DNA from: Amphiura filiformis
Taxonomy: Eukaryota > Echinodermata > Ophiuroidea > Amphilepidida > Amphiuridae
Assembly (NCBI RefSeq): GCF_039555335.1
Contig: NC_092646.1
Span: forward strand, 24,492,893 to 24,556,892
Length of the DNA: 64,000 bases
Direction of reading: 5' to 3'
The notes below the pieces were generated by a model, which ran no database searches, had not been told where the DNA came from, and saw nothing but the letters and a program-made list of their open reading frames with translations. This document shows positions 12,201-20,204 of this stretch, in pieces. Both the position numbers and the translations under genes were made by a program. Each line of letters begins with the position of its first letter. Within the stretch, counting starts at the first letter, position 1.

Positions 12201-15200
12201 CTGCACTTGATGATCTCGGCATTGATGAATTTACCGCAAATTTCTCTGCCAGTGGTCATGGGAAGTCGGAAGTCGACTCAGCAGCTGGAGCGGTGAAAAC
12301 ACAAGCACGCAATGCAGTGATAAAAAACAATGCCACCATCACCGATGCAGAATCTCTGTATGATTTTTGCAAAACTACTATTGAGCCAAAGCCTATAACT
12401 GCGGGCACCAAGGCAAATCCAACAACCCTTCACGCAAAACGGTTTTTCTTCGTTAGAAAGGAGGAGGTGAACCGCAGTCGTGAAATTGACAACAATGGCA
12501 TCAAAGGAATTCAAAGCATCCATTGTATACGTTCACTTGGAAAAAAGGGAGAGTTGGAAGTCCGTGAACTGACATGCTATTGTCCAAAGTGCGTCGAGCA
12601 AAACTATGATGCTTGTGTTAACAAGGCTTTGGCGCAAAACTTCAAAACTGTATCTCTTGCTACTGGTTCCACAGTGGAAGCTTCAGAACCATCAGAAGAT
12701 GATTTCAGTAACAATGATGATGATACAACTGAAAATGAAACTAGTGTGGCACTAGACTTCATTGAAAGTCCTGCTTTGGCAAGTCTTGCAGCAATGGCAA
12801 CACAGGACTCAATAGTTGCCATAAAACCGGACACACACTCAATGTATGACTATTTCCTCATCCATGTCAACTCTGACGGTGTAGAAACCCTTCTCCAGGA
12901 GGAAAAGTCTGATTTTGGACATAGCTTTCCAGAAGGCTCAAAAGTGATTAAGGGCCATTATCTTGAATATAAAAAATCTACACGCAGAGAACTCGTCTTC
13001 AAGCGTGATCCAAGGAATGCCATAATTCCATATGGTAGTTTAATATACTGTGCATTAGAATTATCACCTGGTAAAGGTCAAGATGAATTCCTGCTGAAAA
13101 ATGAAGACCATACTGAAATACTTTGCAGCATTTCAATGTAGAAACATCATCAGAATTATTTTGGGTAAGTGTTTTGCTAATAATGGTGTTCTGGACAATG
13201 TGATTATTTTATGTTACATCCTGTATATTTAAATTGTTGTTGTTGACTTTAAAATTGGTTACTTGTATGTTCTACTTGATTATTTTAAGAAATTCACATA
13301 ACTGTAATCACTATGTGCATTCCATTGTGTCAGAAATCCAGGTTGTACATTGTTACAAATTAGTCAATGTACATTTATTTTTGGAATACCCTGTATGGGA
13401 ATAAGATATTAAAATATTATATTATAGTAATTGTTTAAACTATTTTGAATATATTTCCTAATTTAAAGAGCATTTGTTCATTAAATGCTACAATTGATGC
13501 CAGTTTTAACCTAAAAGGGAAATTTACATTAAATCAAGCAATTTAAAATATGACTTTTTTCACACCCTGTATTTCACAATGGGTTTAACAATTATAGTGC
13601 AAACTATATATTTGATGAAAGGAATAATTGTGTACATTCCAAATATCAAGTTTATTTTACAATTTAATACACTATGTAGAAATAATGGGGTAGTAAAGAA
13701 ATGTTATTTTTTAGGTATTTTTCATTGGAATCACCCTGTATAATTTTTGGCACACCCTGTATATGCACTCAAACATTACAGATTTGCAATCCTGACAATA
13801 TATGCTTTCTAGAAATGTATACTTTTGCATAATTTGGGTGAAAACACTTCAAGATATAATCAGAAATACAAAAAAGGAGTTGATTTTTGATAAATGGCAA
13901 GATGTGACACAATTGGGTCCCACCTTTAAAAACATGACCACATGTACCTCATTTCTATATTAAATGATCCACTTGTCTTGAATCACTGAAATTTCATTGA
14001 AGTAATTGGATTCCTTGCCTCTATAATACCGTATACAAAACTTTTGTTACTACATGTACACATAGCTCCTTGGAACTCACAGTCGGAGCCGTGAGTTCCA
14101 ATTATTGGAACTAACTTGACCCAAATATATGATATATTTTTGTGATGAGAATCATGAGATATTAATCGCACATGTAATTTTAGAGGGATTTTGATAACAG
14201 TTTGGCACTTCCACATAGAAAAGCTGCTCTACTCAGCCTATATCATTCATGAGACTACAATATGCTGTTTTGTTTAAGCAATTGATGCATTGTTGGCTGA
14301 ATGTTTTTGATGATCAATCTTTGACAAGATGTAACTTTGCTACGGAAAGTGATATGGCAAAACGGTTTTCAGTTTTGGCTTTCTTTACTCAAGAGCTTGA
14401 TGTCTACATGTAAAATGATGCGGTTTGATGGCAAATTGGAATTCACCTTTCATATATATCTACTTACTTTGCGTACACACGCTTATAGAAAAAATATTAA
14501 ATTCATGTACATCGTGGAACATTCAACTACGCTTGTTACTCCGCGACTAATCATGCTAATACACAAGCGTACAGCGCTACTCTACGCAGTGTTCGATTTA
14601 GCTGGATTAGCGTAGCAAAATGCTACTCACAATTTTGTAATTGCTACTCAAATCTGAAAGTGAGTAGCATTTTTTGCTACACATAAAAACATACGAAAAT
14701 CGATCACTGGCCACTGACTTGTACTGAAAATGGAACATTCAGGATTAGCATGTTGCAAAATGCTACTCACAATTTTGGAATTGCTACTCAAATCTGAAAG
14801 TATATCCAGGCTGGACACATCACACTACCGTGTGATGTGTCCAGTTCATCGCCGAACTCGCATATAACATGGAGAGCTTAGCATAACGGCCTGCCTATTT
14901 ACGCTTCCTGAAAACACTCTTGCACATAACATACAAAACCACAAATTCACTAACTTCAACTTGCACTACCGACACCATGAAAAATATTTTAATTATTACC
15001 GATCCTTCAGAATACTTGCAAATATTGGCAGTTTCATAAAATCCTGCTGCTGAAAATCGTAAATTCCACAATCTTCTGTCAGATCCAGGTCAGTAATCAC
15101 AGGTGGGCTTAATCTACCAGCGTGACAAGACCAGAGATAATAAAAAGGATGAGAGGCCACGCCTGCACAAATAGCTAGCCTGATTGGCAAGCGTCGCCGC

Positions 15201-17263
15201 TGGCCAGATCTTCTACGGTCGTGTATGATGAGTAGAGACCATAGAGCCCTATATAGGGCTCTGTGGAAGACACGGTTCGTAATTTTGAAGCCATGGATAA
15301 TATATTCATTTATACGAGAACCATATTTTTTTTTTTATTTCAGAACAGAATTTCACTTAACTCACAGCTGTCAATCATTCTTGTGAAACGTAAGCTCCGC
15401 CTAGTATCAAGGTCTTCTTCTGCGCATTGGTTGTGCGCATTAACTAGCCTCCAGCACAAATCCTGTGCACACGATCAGGTTGGATGGGCGGTTTACGCCT
15501 GGTTTACACAACAGGAACTGCGATGCATCCTAAACTGGATCGTTCCGTGTATTCGCATTGCATGGTGGGTAATCGCCTGCCAATTTGCGTAGCTCCACGT
15601 TCACAACAGTTTAAAATCAACACAGGTAAATCCATATAAAAATTAACATGGACACAAAATTGACATAGCTTATGTAATTAAAATAATAAAATGTAATATT
15701 ATCATGATAGATGCACGTTTTATTAAAACTTGAAAAGATTATTAAGTCCAATAATTTGTTTGTGTTAGCTTGCACGAGTCACAAAATGGCGACCCATCAC
15801 GCATCTTCTGCATGTGCCGACATTAGTAACTCATAGTGACTGTCCTCAAACTAGCGCCAGTGTGTCTCAGGCCTGATAACGACCCCAGGTAATTTAATGC
15901 AGAAAGTTTTCTTGCGAACAGCTGCAGGTGACAATTAAACAATGAACACGGCTTGTTTATGTACATGCGTGGGAGGCTTGTACGTCAGCTGACGTGTTTT
16001 GGACATGTTCCGGCGTAAAAAAGTGTCGTTTTTCTTCATGAAAAATACCAGCGATGACCAGTTTTTTGTGGGCTAGTTGATTTACAGGTATGTCGGTTCG
16101 TCATAGGGTAGAAATGATAGCTGTACAATTTGTATAACATACAGTTTAACATAGGCCTAAACATTTATGGGCACAAATCGACCTTCCGTATTATGCACAA
16201 GTATGTGGAAGTGGCAGGCATAATCTGAAAGTGAGTAGCATTTTTTGCTACACATAAAAATATACGAAAATCGATCACTGACTCTACGCGTCCATTTTGC
16301 GAGGTTATCTGCGTACAACAGCTTACTACGCACAGCCACACAAAAGTCTGAAGAGTACCGTATGTTCCACCATGTCCATGTCCACAAATTAAGTAATTTT
16401 TCTATTCTGTCGGTCCGTGTCACGTCACTTCCGGTTGATGATGTTCGAGTGAAAACAAGTCCCTGATTCGATTTTTGTGGATGATTTCTGTCATTGGTGT
16501 TATGTAAATTTCGATCGCAAATAGTCAGTGGAATCAAACAACCTGTTTCTAAGTCTTAAGAGTGAAAGAAACTTACTTGATTTACCGTTTAGATACTGAC
16601 AAACTTAAAATTAAAGTCCATGGTCGCGTGTCGTTTTTTCCGAAATTGAATGCCACTCCAGCTACATCGCTATGTAGCCTCCTTCACAGCCGGTTTCTGT
16701 TGTTTACAACAAACCGTATGCCACATGCAGTTTGGGCCCGAGACTAGAGATAGCCCGGATGTTCGACCGACAGAATAATCAGTATTAAAAATTAAAGCTT
16801 AGGCTTTTTAGCTACATGGACGGATTGGACGCAACAGATATGTTCAAGCTTGGCTAATAACTACTTAATTTGCCTGTAACAGTAAATGTAATTAATTGTC
16901 ATGAAAATGAAATATGCTCATGCATTGCATGAATGATGATGCAAGACAAATTGAAGAAAAAAAAATGCGGTAAGCTTAAGTTAATCCTTTCAGAATGGTG
17001 TGACAAATTTATACTTACTTTCTAATTATTGTTTTCTTTGATGTAGCAAAAAAATCATTATCTGACGAATCTAGTGAGTCCGACTCATCAGGAATTAAGA
17101 GTTCGTGACCATCTTTTTTCGGTGGTTTACTCGGTTTGTTGAAATGTTTTGCTTTGCCATTCGACCCTGTCAACAAGGCATCAAGTTCCTTTCGCTTCTT
17201 CATCTTTTTGACAGATTTATTCGAAGCAGAAGAATGATTTGCCGGATCGCCGTTTGCTGCCAT
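3120..17263 (-). CDS. EFCAB14: EFCAB14-like membrane coiled-coil gene, 5' five coding exons (span)
   Basis: Five exons join in frame with canonical GT-AG introns: 17263-17019, 7239-7091, 6282-6170, 5372-5184 and 3287-3120, intron phases 2, 1, 0, 0 and 0 after the last. Together they give 288 codons. Residues 21-32 (MKKRKELDALLT) match, from memory, the start of vertebrate EFCAB14 (MKKRKELNALI); an acidic Ser-rich stretch follows. Residues 83-87 are basic, residues 88-113 form one hydrophobic membrane span ending in IWMHMELKQDLDDL, like the vertebrate IW/VWMQ..LKEDLD context. After that comes predicted coiled coil rich in Gln, Leu and Lys. The family has C-terminal EF-hands; these are not seen and would lie beyond position 1. 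The function of EFCAB14 is poorly known. Intron 1 is 9.8 kb and full of transposons. Confidence 0.82.
3661..3978 (-). mobile_element. tRNA-derived SINE (intron 4)
   Basis: Read on the minus strand from about 3978, the unit starts with a tRNA-like head: an A-box-like TGGCCGAGCGGA, a CAT anticodon-loop-like segment and a B-box-like GGTTTGAGCCC. A body with CCTTGAGTAAGGCAC follows. The stems do not pair as a functional tRNA. The 3' end lies in the A/T-rich stretch near 3655. Confidence 0.7.
4060..4770. other. intronic DNA, no gene seen
   Basis: Part of the EFCAB14-like intron 4. It contains a short G run and AT-rich sequence with nothing recognisable. Confidence 0.4.
4775..5105 (+). mobile_element. 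tRNA-derived SINE, second type (intron 4)
   Basis: The head carries TAGCTCAATCGATAAGG (A-box-like) and GTGGATTCAACTCC (B-box-like) about 40 bp apart. A body of roughly 250 bp follows, ending near the T-rich stretch at 5100. The spacing fits a tRNA-derived Pol III promoter; the head is not a functional tRNA. It differs in head and body from the SINE at 3661-3978. Confidence 0.65.
5184..5372 (-). CDS. EFCAB14: EFCAB14-like exon 4 (coiled coil)
   Basis: Acceptor attttttttcag ends at 5373 and the donor CAG/gtgagt starts at 5183. It is a symmetrical phase 0 exon of 63 codons, a Gln/Val/Asn-rich coiled coil (LNQSIIDVNQSVNDVKTQV), similar in style to the extracytosolic coiled coil of the family. 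Confidence 0.82.
5500..6160. other. intron 3 of EFCAB14-like gene, no gene seen
   Basis: Unique-looking or diverged repeat sequence with short GTGCA/TTGCAC repeats near 5550-5740 and an ACACACCCA-type repeat at 5877-5960. No exon signals found. Confidence 0.35.
6170..6282 (-). CDS. EFCAB14: EFCAB14-like exon 3 (coiled coil)
   Basis: Acceptor tttgcag ends at 6283 and the donor CAG/gtgaga starts at 6169. The exon enters in phase 1, completing a Val codon, and leaves in phase 0. It encodes 37 full codons with heptad-like hydrophobics (VITLENKLEKLQGLI). It is too short to stand out as an ORF and was found by splice-site and phase matching. Confidence 0.8.
6835..7070. mobile_element. MITE with TGGGCTATTCC terminal inverted repeats
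   Basis: The left end TGGGCTATTCCATTTAAA mirrors the right end TTCAACTGGAATAGCCCA, and internal parts (GTGGAAGAT, GGGAGTATG) are also inverted, so the element is nearly palindromic. A related copy lies at 45463-45717. It sits in intron 2, about 20 bp from the exon 2 donor. Confidence 0.75.
7091..7239 (-). CDS. EFCAB14: EFCAB14-like exon 2 (transmembrane segment)
   Basis: Acceptor ctctctttcag ends at 7240 and the donor is AAAG/gtaaca at 7090. The first base completes the Lys codon of exon 1. The exon encodes PRPWR, a 26-residue Cys-containing hydrophobic span and the start of a coiled coil (ELKQDLDDLRERL). A MITE begins only about 20 bp past the donor. Confidence 0.85.
7841..8614. mobile_element. 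hAT-like non-autonomous element with nested MITE
   Basis: Ends CAGGGGTGGAATTTCG (7841) and CGAAATTCCACCCCTG (to 8614) are perfect inverted repeats, and subterminal GAGAGTCCA/GGACTCTCG motifs are also inverted. CACAG flanks both sides (7836-7840 and 8615-8619), a 5-bp target duplication. The CAG...CTG ends and 5-bp duplication fit the hAT5 group by established knowledge; no transposase remains. A TTAA MITE (8091-8475) is inserted inside. Confidence 0.75.
8091..8475. mobile_element. palindromic TTAA-flanked MITE, copy 1
   Basis: The element starts GGGGGTACTACACCC and ends with the reverse complement, with TTAA at both sides (8087-8090 and 8476-8479). Almost the whole length folds back (for example AAAAATTATAG near 8143 against the inverse near 8430). 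Related copies: 45080-45429, 56571-56928 and 57144-57393. No coding capacity. Confidence 0.85.
8791..8940 (+). repeat. left TIR of the zinc-finger transposon
   Basis: Inverted partner of 13895-14019; begins GGCAAGGAATCCA. An inner block GTCATGTTTTTTAAA is shared. Confidence 0.85.
9842..13141 (+). CDS. C2H2 zinc-finger DDE-like transposase
   Basis: The frame is 1,099 codons. Six complete C2H2-type fingers lie at about residues 87-108, 121-141, 148-169, 177-196 (CxC...HxxxxC form), 227-248 and 255-273, probably binding the element's ends. A basic linker follows. A Cys cluster at 527-532 (CCCQKC), CxxxxCxxC at 580-588 and TCYCPKC at 911-917 may bind zinc. The core carries MIDMDFSENY (Asp680), MISDDLKHD (734-739), QRTDNCATQYKS (Asp770) and GHGKSEVD (805-812); I infer a DDE/D triad from D680, D770 and E810 or D812. 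The C-terminus has an acidic stretch. The first 60 residues look non-coding: an ATG at 9997 in another frame starts MAVHKCSICGKNF, whose finger continues in the main frame after a run of seven A (10038-10044). One extra base there would explain this, so the gene is either mutated by 1 nt or has a frame change. Confidence 0.85.
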   Translation: MIDNIFTVDDHKFLNERLDIIVFTFHPDFSESSCASRYVVCTSCIQFYSKSVWLYTNARFVGKTFQKNSNLIRHLKVHTPSDEFFNCKECNLSFSSKFNLQRHVSSIHVGDREEHLENVVCEICGSTFLRCDTLAKHIMTHKEKGYKCDVCGKTFLQKSNLSRHFGSVHDTLNTFLCRCGQSFNRKDTLKLHQRKCSMVVTRAKGEKQKARRLNVKPITRLDGDLQCYICNERFAYKKSLKRHISSVHTNQTFACAYCGKSWTRKSKLKSHSCSATPQSSHTPPRKTSTARMKAHRSIKKIETEIQKQSPDTKAKVTEWLIDHSPRTRNILEKKGSVKTKKKQREHEVCHAIVEDLSEAMKSIKHKRSNPALKLKQKSTAISIGSQVRKVRGIAAASRKLFSPKSSKKVTKHNIRKNIIEGDKAAMEDIIRKSRAEKLSQEQQKVVIDHWTNIASRVSTDTTRGTVRKRLGFKRYLEHRRHIMNMTVREGYQNFKENNADITISESLYYKLKPFYVQPPNTRDLELCCCQKCVIVRKAHRALMDFRRRSGSTLPIYQNVYEMVNATLCPKEKSGYHNINCLKMTCSKCGLLNFSPQELSEDGTVTWQTLDYVQVQTAKTCVKKLKLVTKETAPLVLVNHLKNHLFRKRFSLHLFTSKWQREQWQLIRETLPPDSMMIDMDFSENYSVVYQEEAQTLHFGKTQCTLHSCVVVRPSIPSDNSTSSHVKEYWIMISDDLKHDVHFVHHCWINIIKPQLHAMNCNVKSIHQRTDNCATQYKSRYTMMDASTALDDLGIDEFTANFSASGHGKSEVDSAAGAVKTQARNAVIKNNATITDAESLYDFCKTTIEPKPITAGTKANPTTLHAKRFFFVRKEEVNRSREIDNNGIKGIQSIHCIRSLGKKGELEVRELTCYCPKCVEQNYDACVNKALAQNFKTVSLATGSTVEASEPSEDDFSNNDDDTTENETSVALDFIESPALASLAAMATQDSIVAIKPDTHSMYDYFLIHVNSDGVETLLQEEKSDFGHSFPEGSKVIKGHYLEYKKSTRRELVFKRDPRNAIIPYGSLIYCALELSPGKGQDEFLLKNEDHTEILCSISM
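13895..14019 (-). repeat. right TIR of the zinc-finger transposon
   Basis: The reverse complement begins GGCAAGGAATCCAATTAC and matches the left TIR with scattered differences. The 13142-13890 stretch before it is AT-rich non-coding DNA with a repeated CACCCTGTAT motif. Confidence 0.85.
14069..14099. repeat. short hairpin
   Basis: TTGGAACTCAC and GTGAGTTCCAA form an 11-bp stem with a 9-10 nt loop, just outside the right end of the transposon. Confidence 0.7.
14612..14800. repeat. GCTACTCACAATTTTG repeat cluster
   Basis: The motif AAAATGCTACTCACAATTTT occurs at about 14617 and 14757, each followed by TTGCTACTCAAATCTGAAAG. The downstream part (about 14651-14710) recurs as a near-identical direct copy at 16222-16280, 1.57 kb away. 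Intron 1. Confidence 0.75.
14811..14844. repeat. perfect 15-bp hairpin
   Basis: CTGGACACATCACAC pairs perfectly with GTGTGATGTGTCCAG around a 4-nt loop TACC. Confidence 0.9.
15243..15262. repeat. 20-bp perfect palindrome
   Basis: AGAGCCCTATATAGGGCTCT equals its own reverse complement. Confidence 0.95.
15263..17018. other. remaining intron 1, no exon supported
   Basis: AT-rich, low coding potential. AAAATGGCGACCC at 15784 resembles a YY1-type promoter element and is followed by CAG/gtaatt at about 15889, so an alternative first exon is possible but not shown. The repeat copy at 16222-16280 is the only clear structure. Confidence 0.3.
17019..17263 (-). CDS. EFCAB14: EFCAB14-like exon 1 (N-terminal cytosolic part)
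   Basis: The ATG at 17263-17261 opens 81 codons plus 2 nt, ending at the donor AAA/gtaagt (17018). An internal ATG at 17203 (Met21) starts exactly where the vertebrate protein starts as I recall it, so it is an alternative start. A minimal upstream ORF (ATG GAC TAG, 17280-17272) precedes the first ATG. The product is Lys-rich, then acidic with ESDSLDSSDND. Confidence 0.82.
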
Positions 17264-17420
17264 GTAACGAGCTAGTCCATAAACTATAAACAGATACTTG
17301 GAATAAAATACATCAAGGATTCATCACGTATTGGACAAAGTTTTCGTGTAACATCATCGGTCATAACATCACGTATTTGCCAACACAGTCGCCATTTTTA
17401 TGTGATGACAGAAAGATATA
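17264..17420 (-). promoter_or_regulatory. candidate 5' UTR/promoter of EFCAB14-like gene
   Basis: Upstream of the exon 1 ATG on the minus strand lies AAAATGGCGACTGTG (17400-17386), a good match to the YY1 site common near TATA-less start sites (established motif). No TATA box is evident at a fitting distance. Assignment as promoter is inference from position. Confidence 0.4.
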
Positions 17421-17823
17421 AATTGATACATCGATTAGTCAATTACCGTAGACTCAACACAGTCTTGTTTCTTTATCAATAAAAATACGCTAATGTGTAT
17501 AGAAAGTGTAAAAGACTAGAATGTATTGATTAGTGTCAATACATTGCAAATAATGTTTTTAATTCAATTCCTTTTAGCTGAAGCTGCACCATTACAGTAT
17601 TTTGAGGAGCTTTGTTGAAAGGCCTTTAGGCCTACATCCCCGGCCTACATCCACCTCTAGCTGAAATTGAGTTGTTGGCATGACATTATATAAATATAGT
17701 GTGAGTAGAAATACACATTTTGGTGGTTGTTTGACCTTCATACCACCTTCCCTCCCGAAGATATTGTATAATTTCCCGTTTGGGAAATCCCGGGGGAAAT
17801 CATATTCATAGGGAATTTCCGGA

Positions 17824-18130
17824 AATCTGAACTTAGATTGAATATAAAATAGTTTTGTTTTAATTTTTTGATGTGAAATAGTAGCCTTTATTAAATGTTC
17901 TTTTCTATAACTAATAAAACCAAAAGGAACTGTTTTAAAAAAAATATTTCCGAAGCTACAACTATTTAAAAATAGGCCTAGTTGTAGCTTCGGAAATATT
18001 TTTTTTTTTTTTAAAGAAGAATTTTGCTGAATATAATTAAAGATTCATAATTAAAAAAGTAAATGATGAGATTTTTTTTCATTTTGGAAGCATTGGTCAA
18101 GTTACATAAAGAAGTGCAAAACAATGTTAG
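17824..18130 (+). repeat. dispersed repeat family A, copy 1
   Basis: Shares with 28888-29190, in the same order and orientation, AAATCTGAACTTA, TTTTTTGATGT, ATAGTAGCCTT, AAAACCAAAAGGA, TAGCTTCGGAAAT, ATTCATAATTAAAAAAGTAA and GTGCAAA. Identity appears moderate. No ORF. This copy contains an extra inverted duplication (next feature). Confidence 0.85.
17938..18010. repeat. long hairpin inside repeat A
   Basis: AATATTTCCGAAGCTACAAC TA is followed after a 14-nt loop by its exact reverse complement (stem of at least 26 bp including flanking A/T). The copy at 28.9 kb has only one arm, so this copy gained the second. Confidence 0.9.
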
Positions 18131-18224
18131 ATTTGATTGAAAAGAAAGAGGGCAAGGTATACCAACTTGATGTGGGGAAACAAAATACAGACTAGACGGT
18201 ATGCAGAGGGGGACAAAAACCAAC

Positions 18225-18565
18225 AAAAGTAGGCATAGAAGTAGCCTAGGTAAAGTTCGATAGCCAAAAATTACCAATTCCAAGGCCCACAGAATTGTTA
18301 AACCTGCAAAAACAACACAGATCAACAGGAATACAAAAGTGCACTGGAACAAGTGATGACAATCACTATGCACAAATAGAGAACCAAACAACCAATGTAG
18401 GTACAGGCAAAGTTCGATGGCCAAAAATTGCCAATTAGCCCACAGAAGTGTCAGGAAAACAGTACAAAAGTGTACAATTATGAAAATCACTGTGCACATA
18501 AGCTAGCAGACAACAACAACAAAAACGACGTTTCGAGCAGATAAACTGCTCTTCTTCAGGGACAA
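18225..18565 (-). mobile_element. Penelope-like element remnant with hammerhead-like motif (tentative)
   Basis: On the minus strand 18563-18524 reads CCTGAAGA, a GAGCAG/CTGCTC stem, then GAAACGTCG. The CUGANGA...GAAA layout and the GAAACGTCG end resemble hammerhead motifs in the terminal repeats of Penelope-like elements (established knowledge), though with an extra A before the stem. Two direct copies of AAAGTTCGAT.GCCAAAAATT.CCAATT lie at about 18252 and 18410, as in tandem terminal repeats. No reverse transcriptase is visible. Confidence 0.35.
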
Positions 18566-18784
18566 ACAACAAAATATAAAATCAAACAGCGAAAACTACA
18601 TGCTGTAGTTAAAAAACAAATTCAAGTCAAAATCTGAAGACAAGTTCAAATAGAACTCAGTAGCAAACAAGACAACAAGCTCAGAGCAAAATAAGCTGTG
18701 TCTATACTCTATGAAAGCAAGTTTACTACGTTTACTACAAAAAATGTATGCTCTCATGTCCCACAAATAATACGTGAAAACGTC

Positions 18785-19075
18785 GCTATCCGCATGTATG
18801 TAATATACCGTATTTCATGAGTTTACGCAGAAAAATGCGCATGCGGGAAATGGTGATATCATGAGTTTGCGCATCCCAAAGCTGCTCAAACCCAGCAATT
18901 CCTTGATATGCGCAGCTCTTAAAAGCTGCGTCCTTGTGGGATTTCCTGAGTTTGCGCATCATGCTCAAACTCGGGAAATCTATGTTTTGCGCATCATGCT
19001 CAAACTCGGGAAATCAATGTTTTGAGCATCTGCGCATTCATGGGAATTTCCTAGTTTGCGCACGACCTAGTCTCT
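18785..19075. repeat. GTTTGCGCAT/CTCAAACTCGGGAAAT repeat cluster 1
   Basis: Units such as GAGTTTGCGCATCATGCTC and CTCAAACTCGGGAAATC repeat several times in both orientations, with a GCGCATGCG core at about 18836. A second cluster with the same motifs lies at 27515-27760. Confidence 0.7.
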
Positions 19076-19870
19076 TTTTGCAGTCGTTTTTATAAATAAA
19101 TAAATTAGTATATTTTAACCATGTTGAAAGCTCTGATGACGTTCAAAGACTATACGAATGGCAAATTGTTAAGAACAATTTTTTTTAAAACAAAAACAAG
19201 AAACAGTACCGTTTGCGTGCATCGATTCATTTTGATATCATATAGGCCTAGGCCTATCCCGGTATAGGCCTAGGCCCTATCCCGGGACTACACACAAATA
19301 TTCCCACTCCACCTATGCCTACATCTATGCATGCCGAGGTTTACAGGTTGATGATAGAGTCTTTTGATGAAATAGCCGGTAGGCCTAAATGTTGGATAGT
19401 GAAATATAGAGATAATGTCATATTCAGACTAAAATAGCCACAAGGGTTATTTCACTTTAATACCGTGTCATGTAGGCTTTTGAGTTATTATCTGTAGTTA
19501 TTACTAATATTATTTGAGCATTTCATTTCAAAATACTTAGTGGATTATCCGATTTGTGTATAGGCTAGTGTGATAGGATGCATCATTATAACCATAATTT
19601 CGGATCGTGCTTGTGTGAAAAACGCACGTAGGCCTACTGAAGTTACTTAGCCGAGTGTCATCTCATCATCACGAGTCTTATAGGGCCTACTTTTAGTTTT
19701 AGGCCCTATGCTACTTTGCCTTTTGAAAGATCAAGCACAATTATCAATAATATTATCATCCATCATATCCTTTGTTTTCAAAAATGCTGATAATTTTTCA
19801 TCTGATCCTTTAAATCTTTTGAGGAGTGTAGTATATATAGTATAGGGTCATTTGGTGAAAAATTTTGAAA
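19076..19870. other. no gene seen
   Basis: AT-rich DNA with many TAGGCCTA words (for example around 19245-19280). No exon or known repeat recognised. Confidence 0.4.
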
Positions 19871-19872
19871 TG

Positions 19873-20067
19873 CTAAAAGTCTATAAGTATATCCTTTCCT
19901 GTGAGTCCTTTCTTAAAGGAGCATACGTAGCCTATTGGAACAAAGTTGTGGTCTAAACATACTATTTTGGGTTTTTTCAGGGCCATGACATAATTAAGAT
20001 TGAATGACAGGTTACATCGGCGTTCTGGACCATCTCCTCCTCGCACTGTGATGAGTTCCCCGGCCAT
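19873..20067 (-). CDS. hypothetical 64-residue ORF, tentative
   Basis: The ATG sits in a good context (ACCCATGG). The product has balanced composition (RGGDGPERRCNLSFNLNYVM, later KIVCLDHNFVPIGYVC) and no low-complexity repeats, unlike the other small ORFs here. I recognise no family. It could be a small gene, one exon of a larger gene or a decayed pseudogene; no splice partners were identified. Confidence 0.25.
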   Translation of the reverse strand: MAGELITVRGGDGPERRCNLSFNLNYVMALKKPKIVCLDHNFVPIGYVCSFKKGLTGKDILIDF

Positions 20068-20204
20068 GGGTTACAGCTCGATATATTATTAGGCCTAGCC
20101 TATAGCCTAGTACGTACATGCAGGGTCATTTGGTGAATTAAAAGCTCAAATCCTCCAATTCTTTCCTCGAGTGTCCTTCTTTCTTAAGTTTCTTTCCATA
20201 TTAA

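Larger units (their letters stand above)
8791..14019 (+). mobile_element. DNA transposon with long TIRs and C2H2/DDE-like transposase
   Basis: Positions 8791-8940 and the reverse complement of 13895-14019 align over about 125-150 bp: both start GGCAAGGAATCCA, then share CAGTGA(C/T)TCAAGACAAG, GGTCATGTTTTT and TGTCACAT. Between them lies one long plus-strand ORF (9842-13141). I find no clear target duplication at the 8790/14020 borders, so the true ends may lie slightly outside. The element sits in intron 1 of the EFCAB14-like gene, on the opposite strand. Superfamily not assigned. Confidence 0.85.

Noticed and set aside
10756..12834. Several minus-strand ORFs inside the transposase gene
   Set aside because: Shadows of the 1,099-codon plus-strand frame.
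14651..16280. LTR retrotransposon bounded by the direct repeats at 14651 and 16222
   Set aside because: The repeats are only about 60 bp, a third partial copy lies at 14755, and no gag/pol or primer-binding site is visible between them.
18011..18499. 162-residue hydrophobic minus-strand ORF that could look like a membrane protein
   Set aside because: It overlies direct repeats of a dispersed element and repeat A; the apparent membrane spans come from repeated A/T-rich DNA read as Leu/Phe/Ile.
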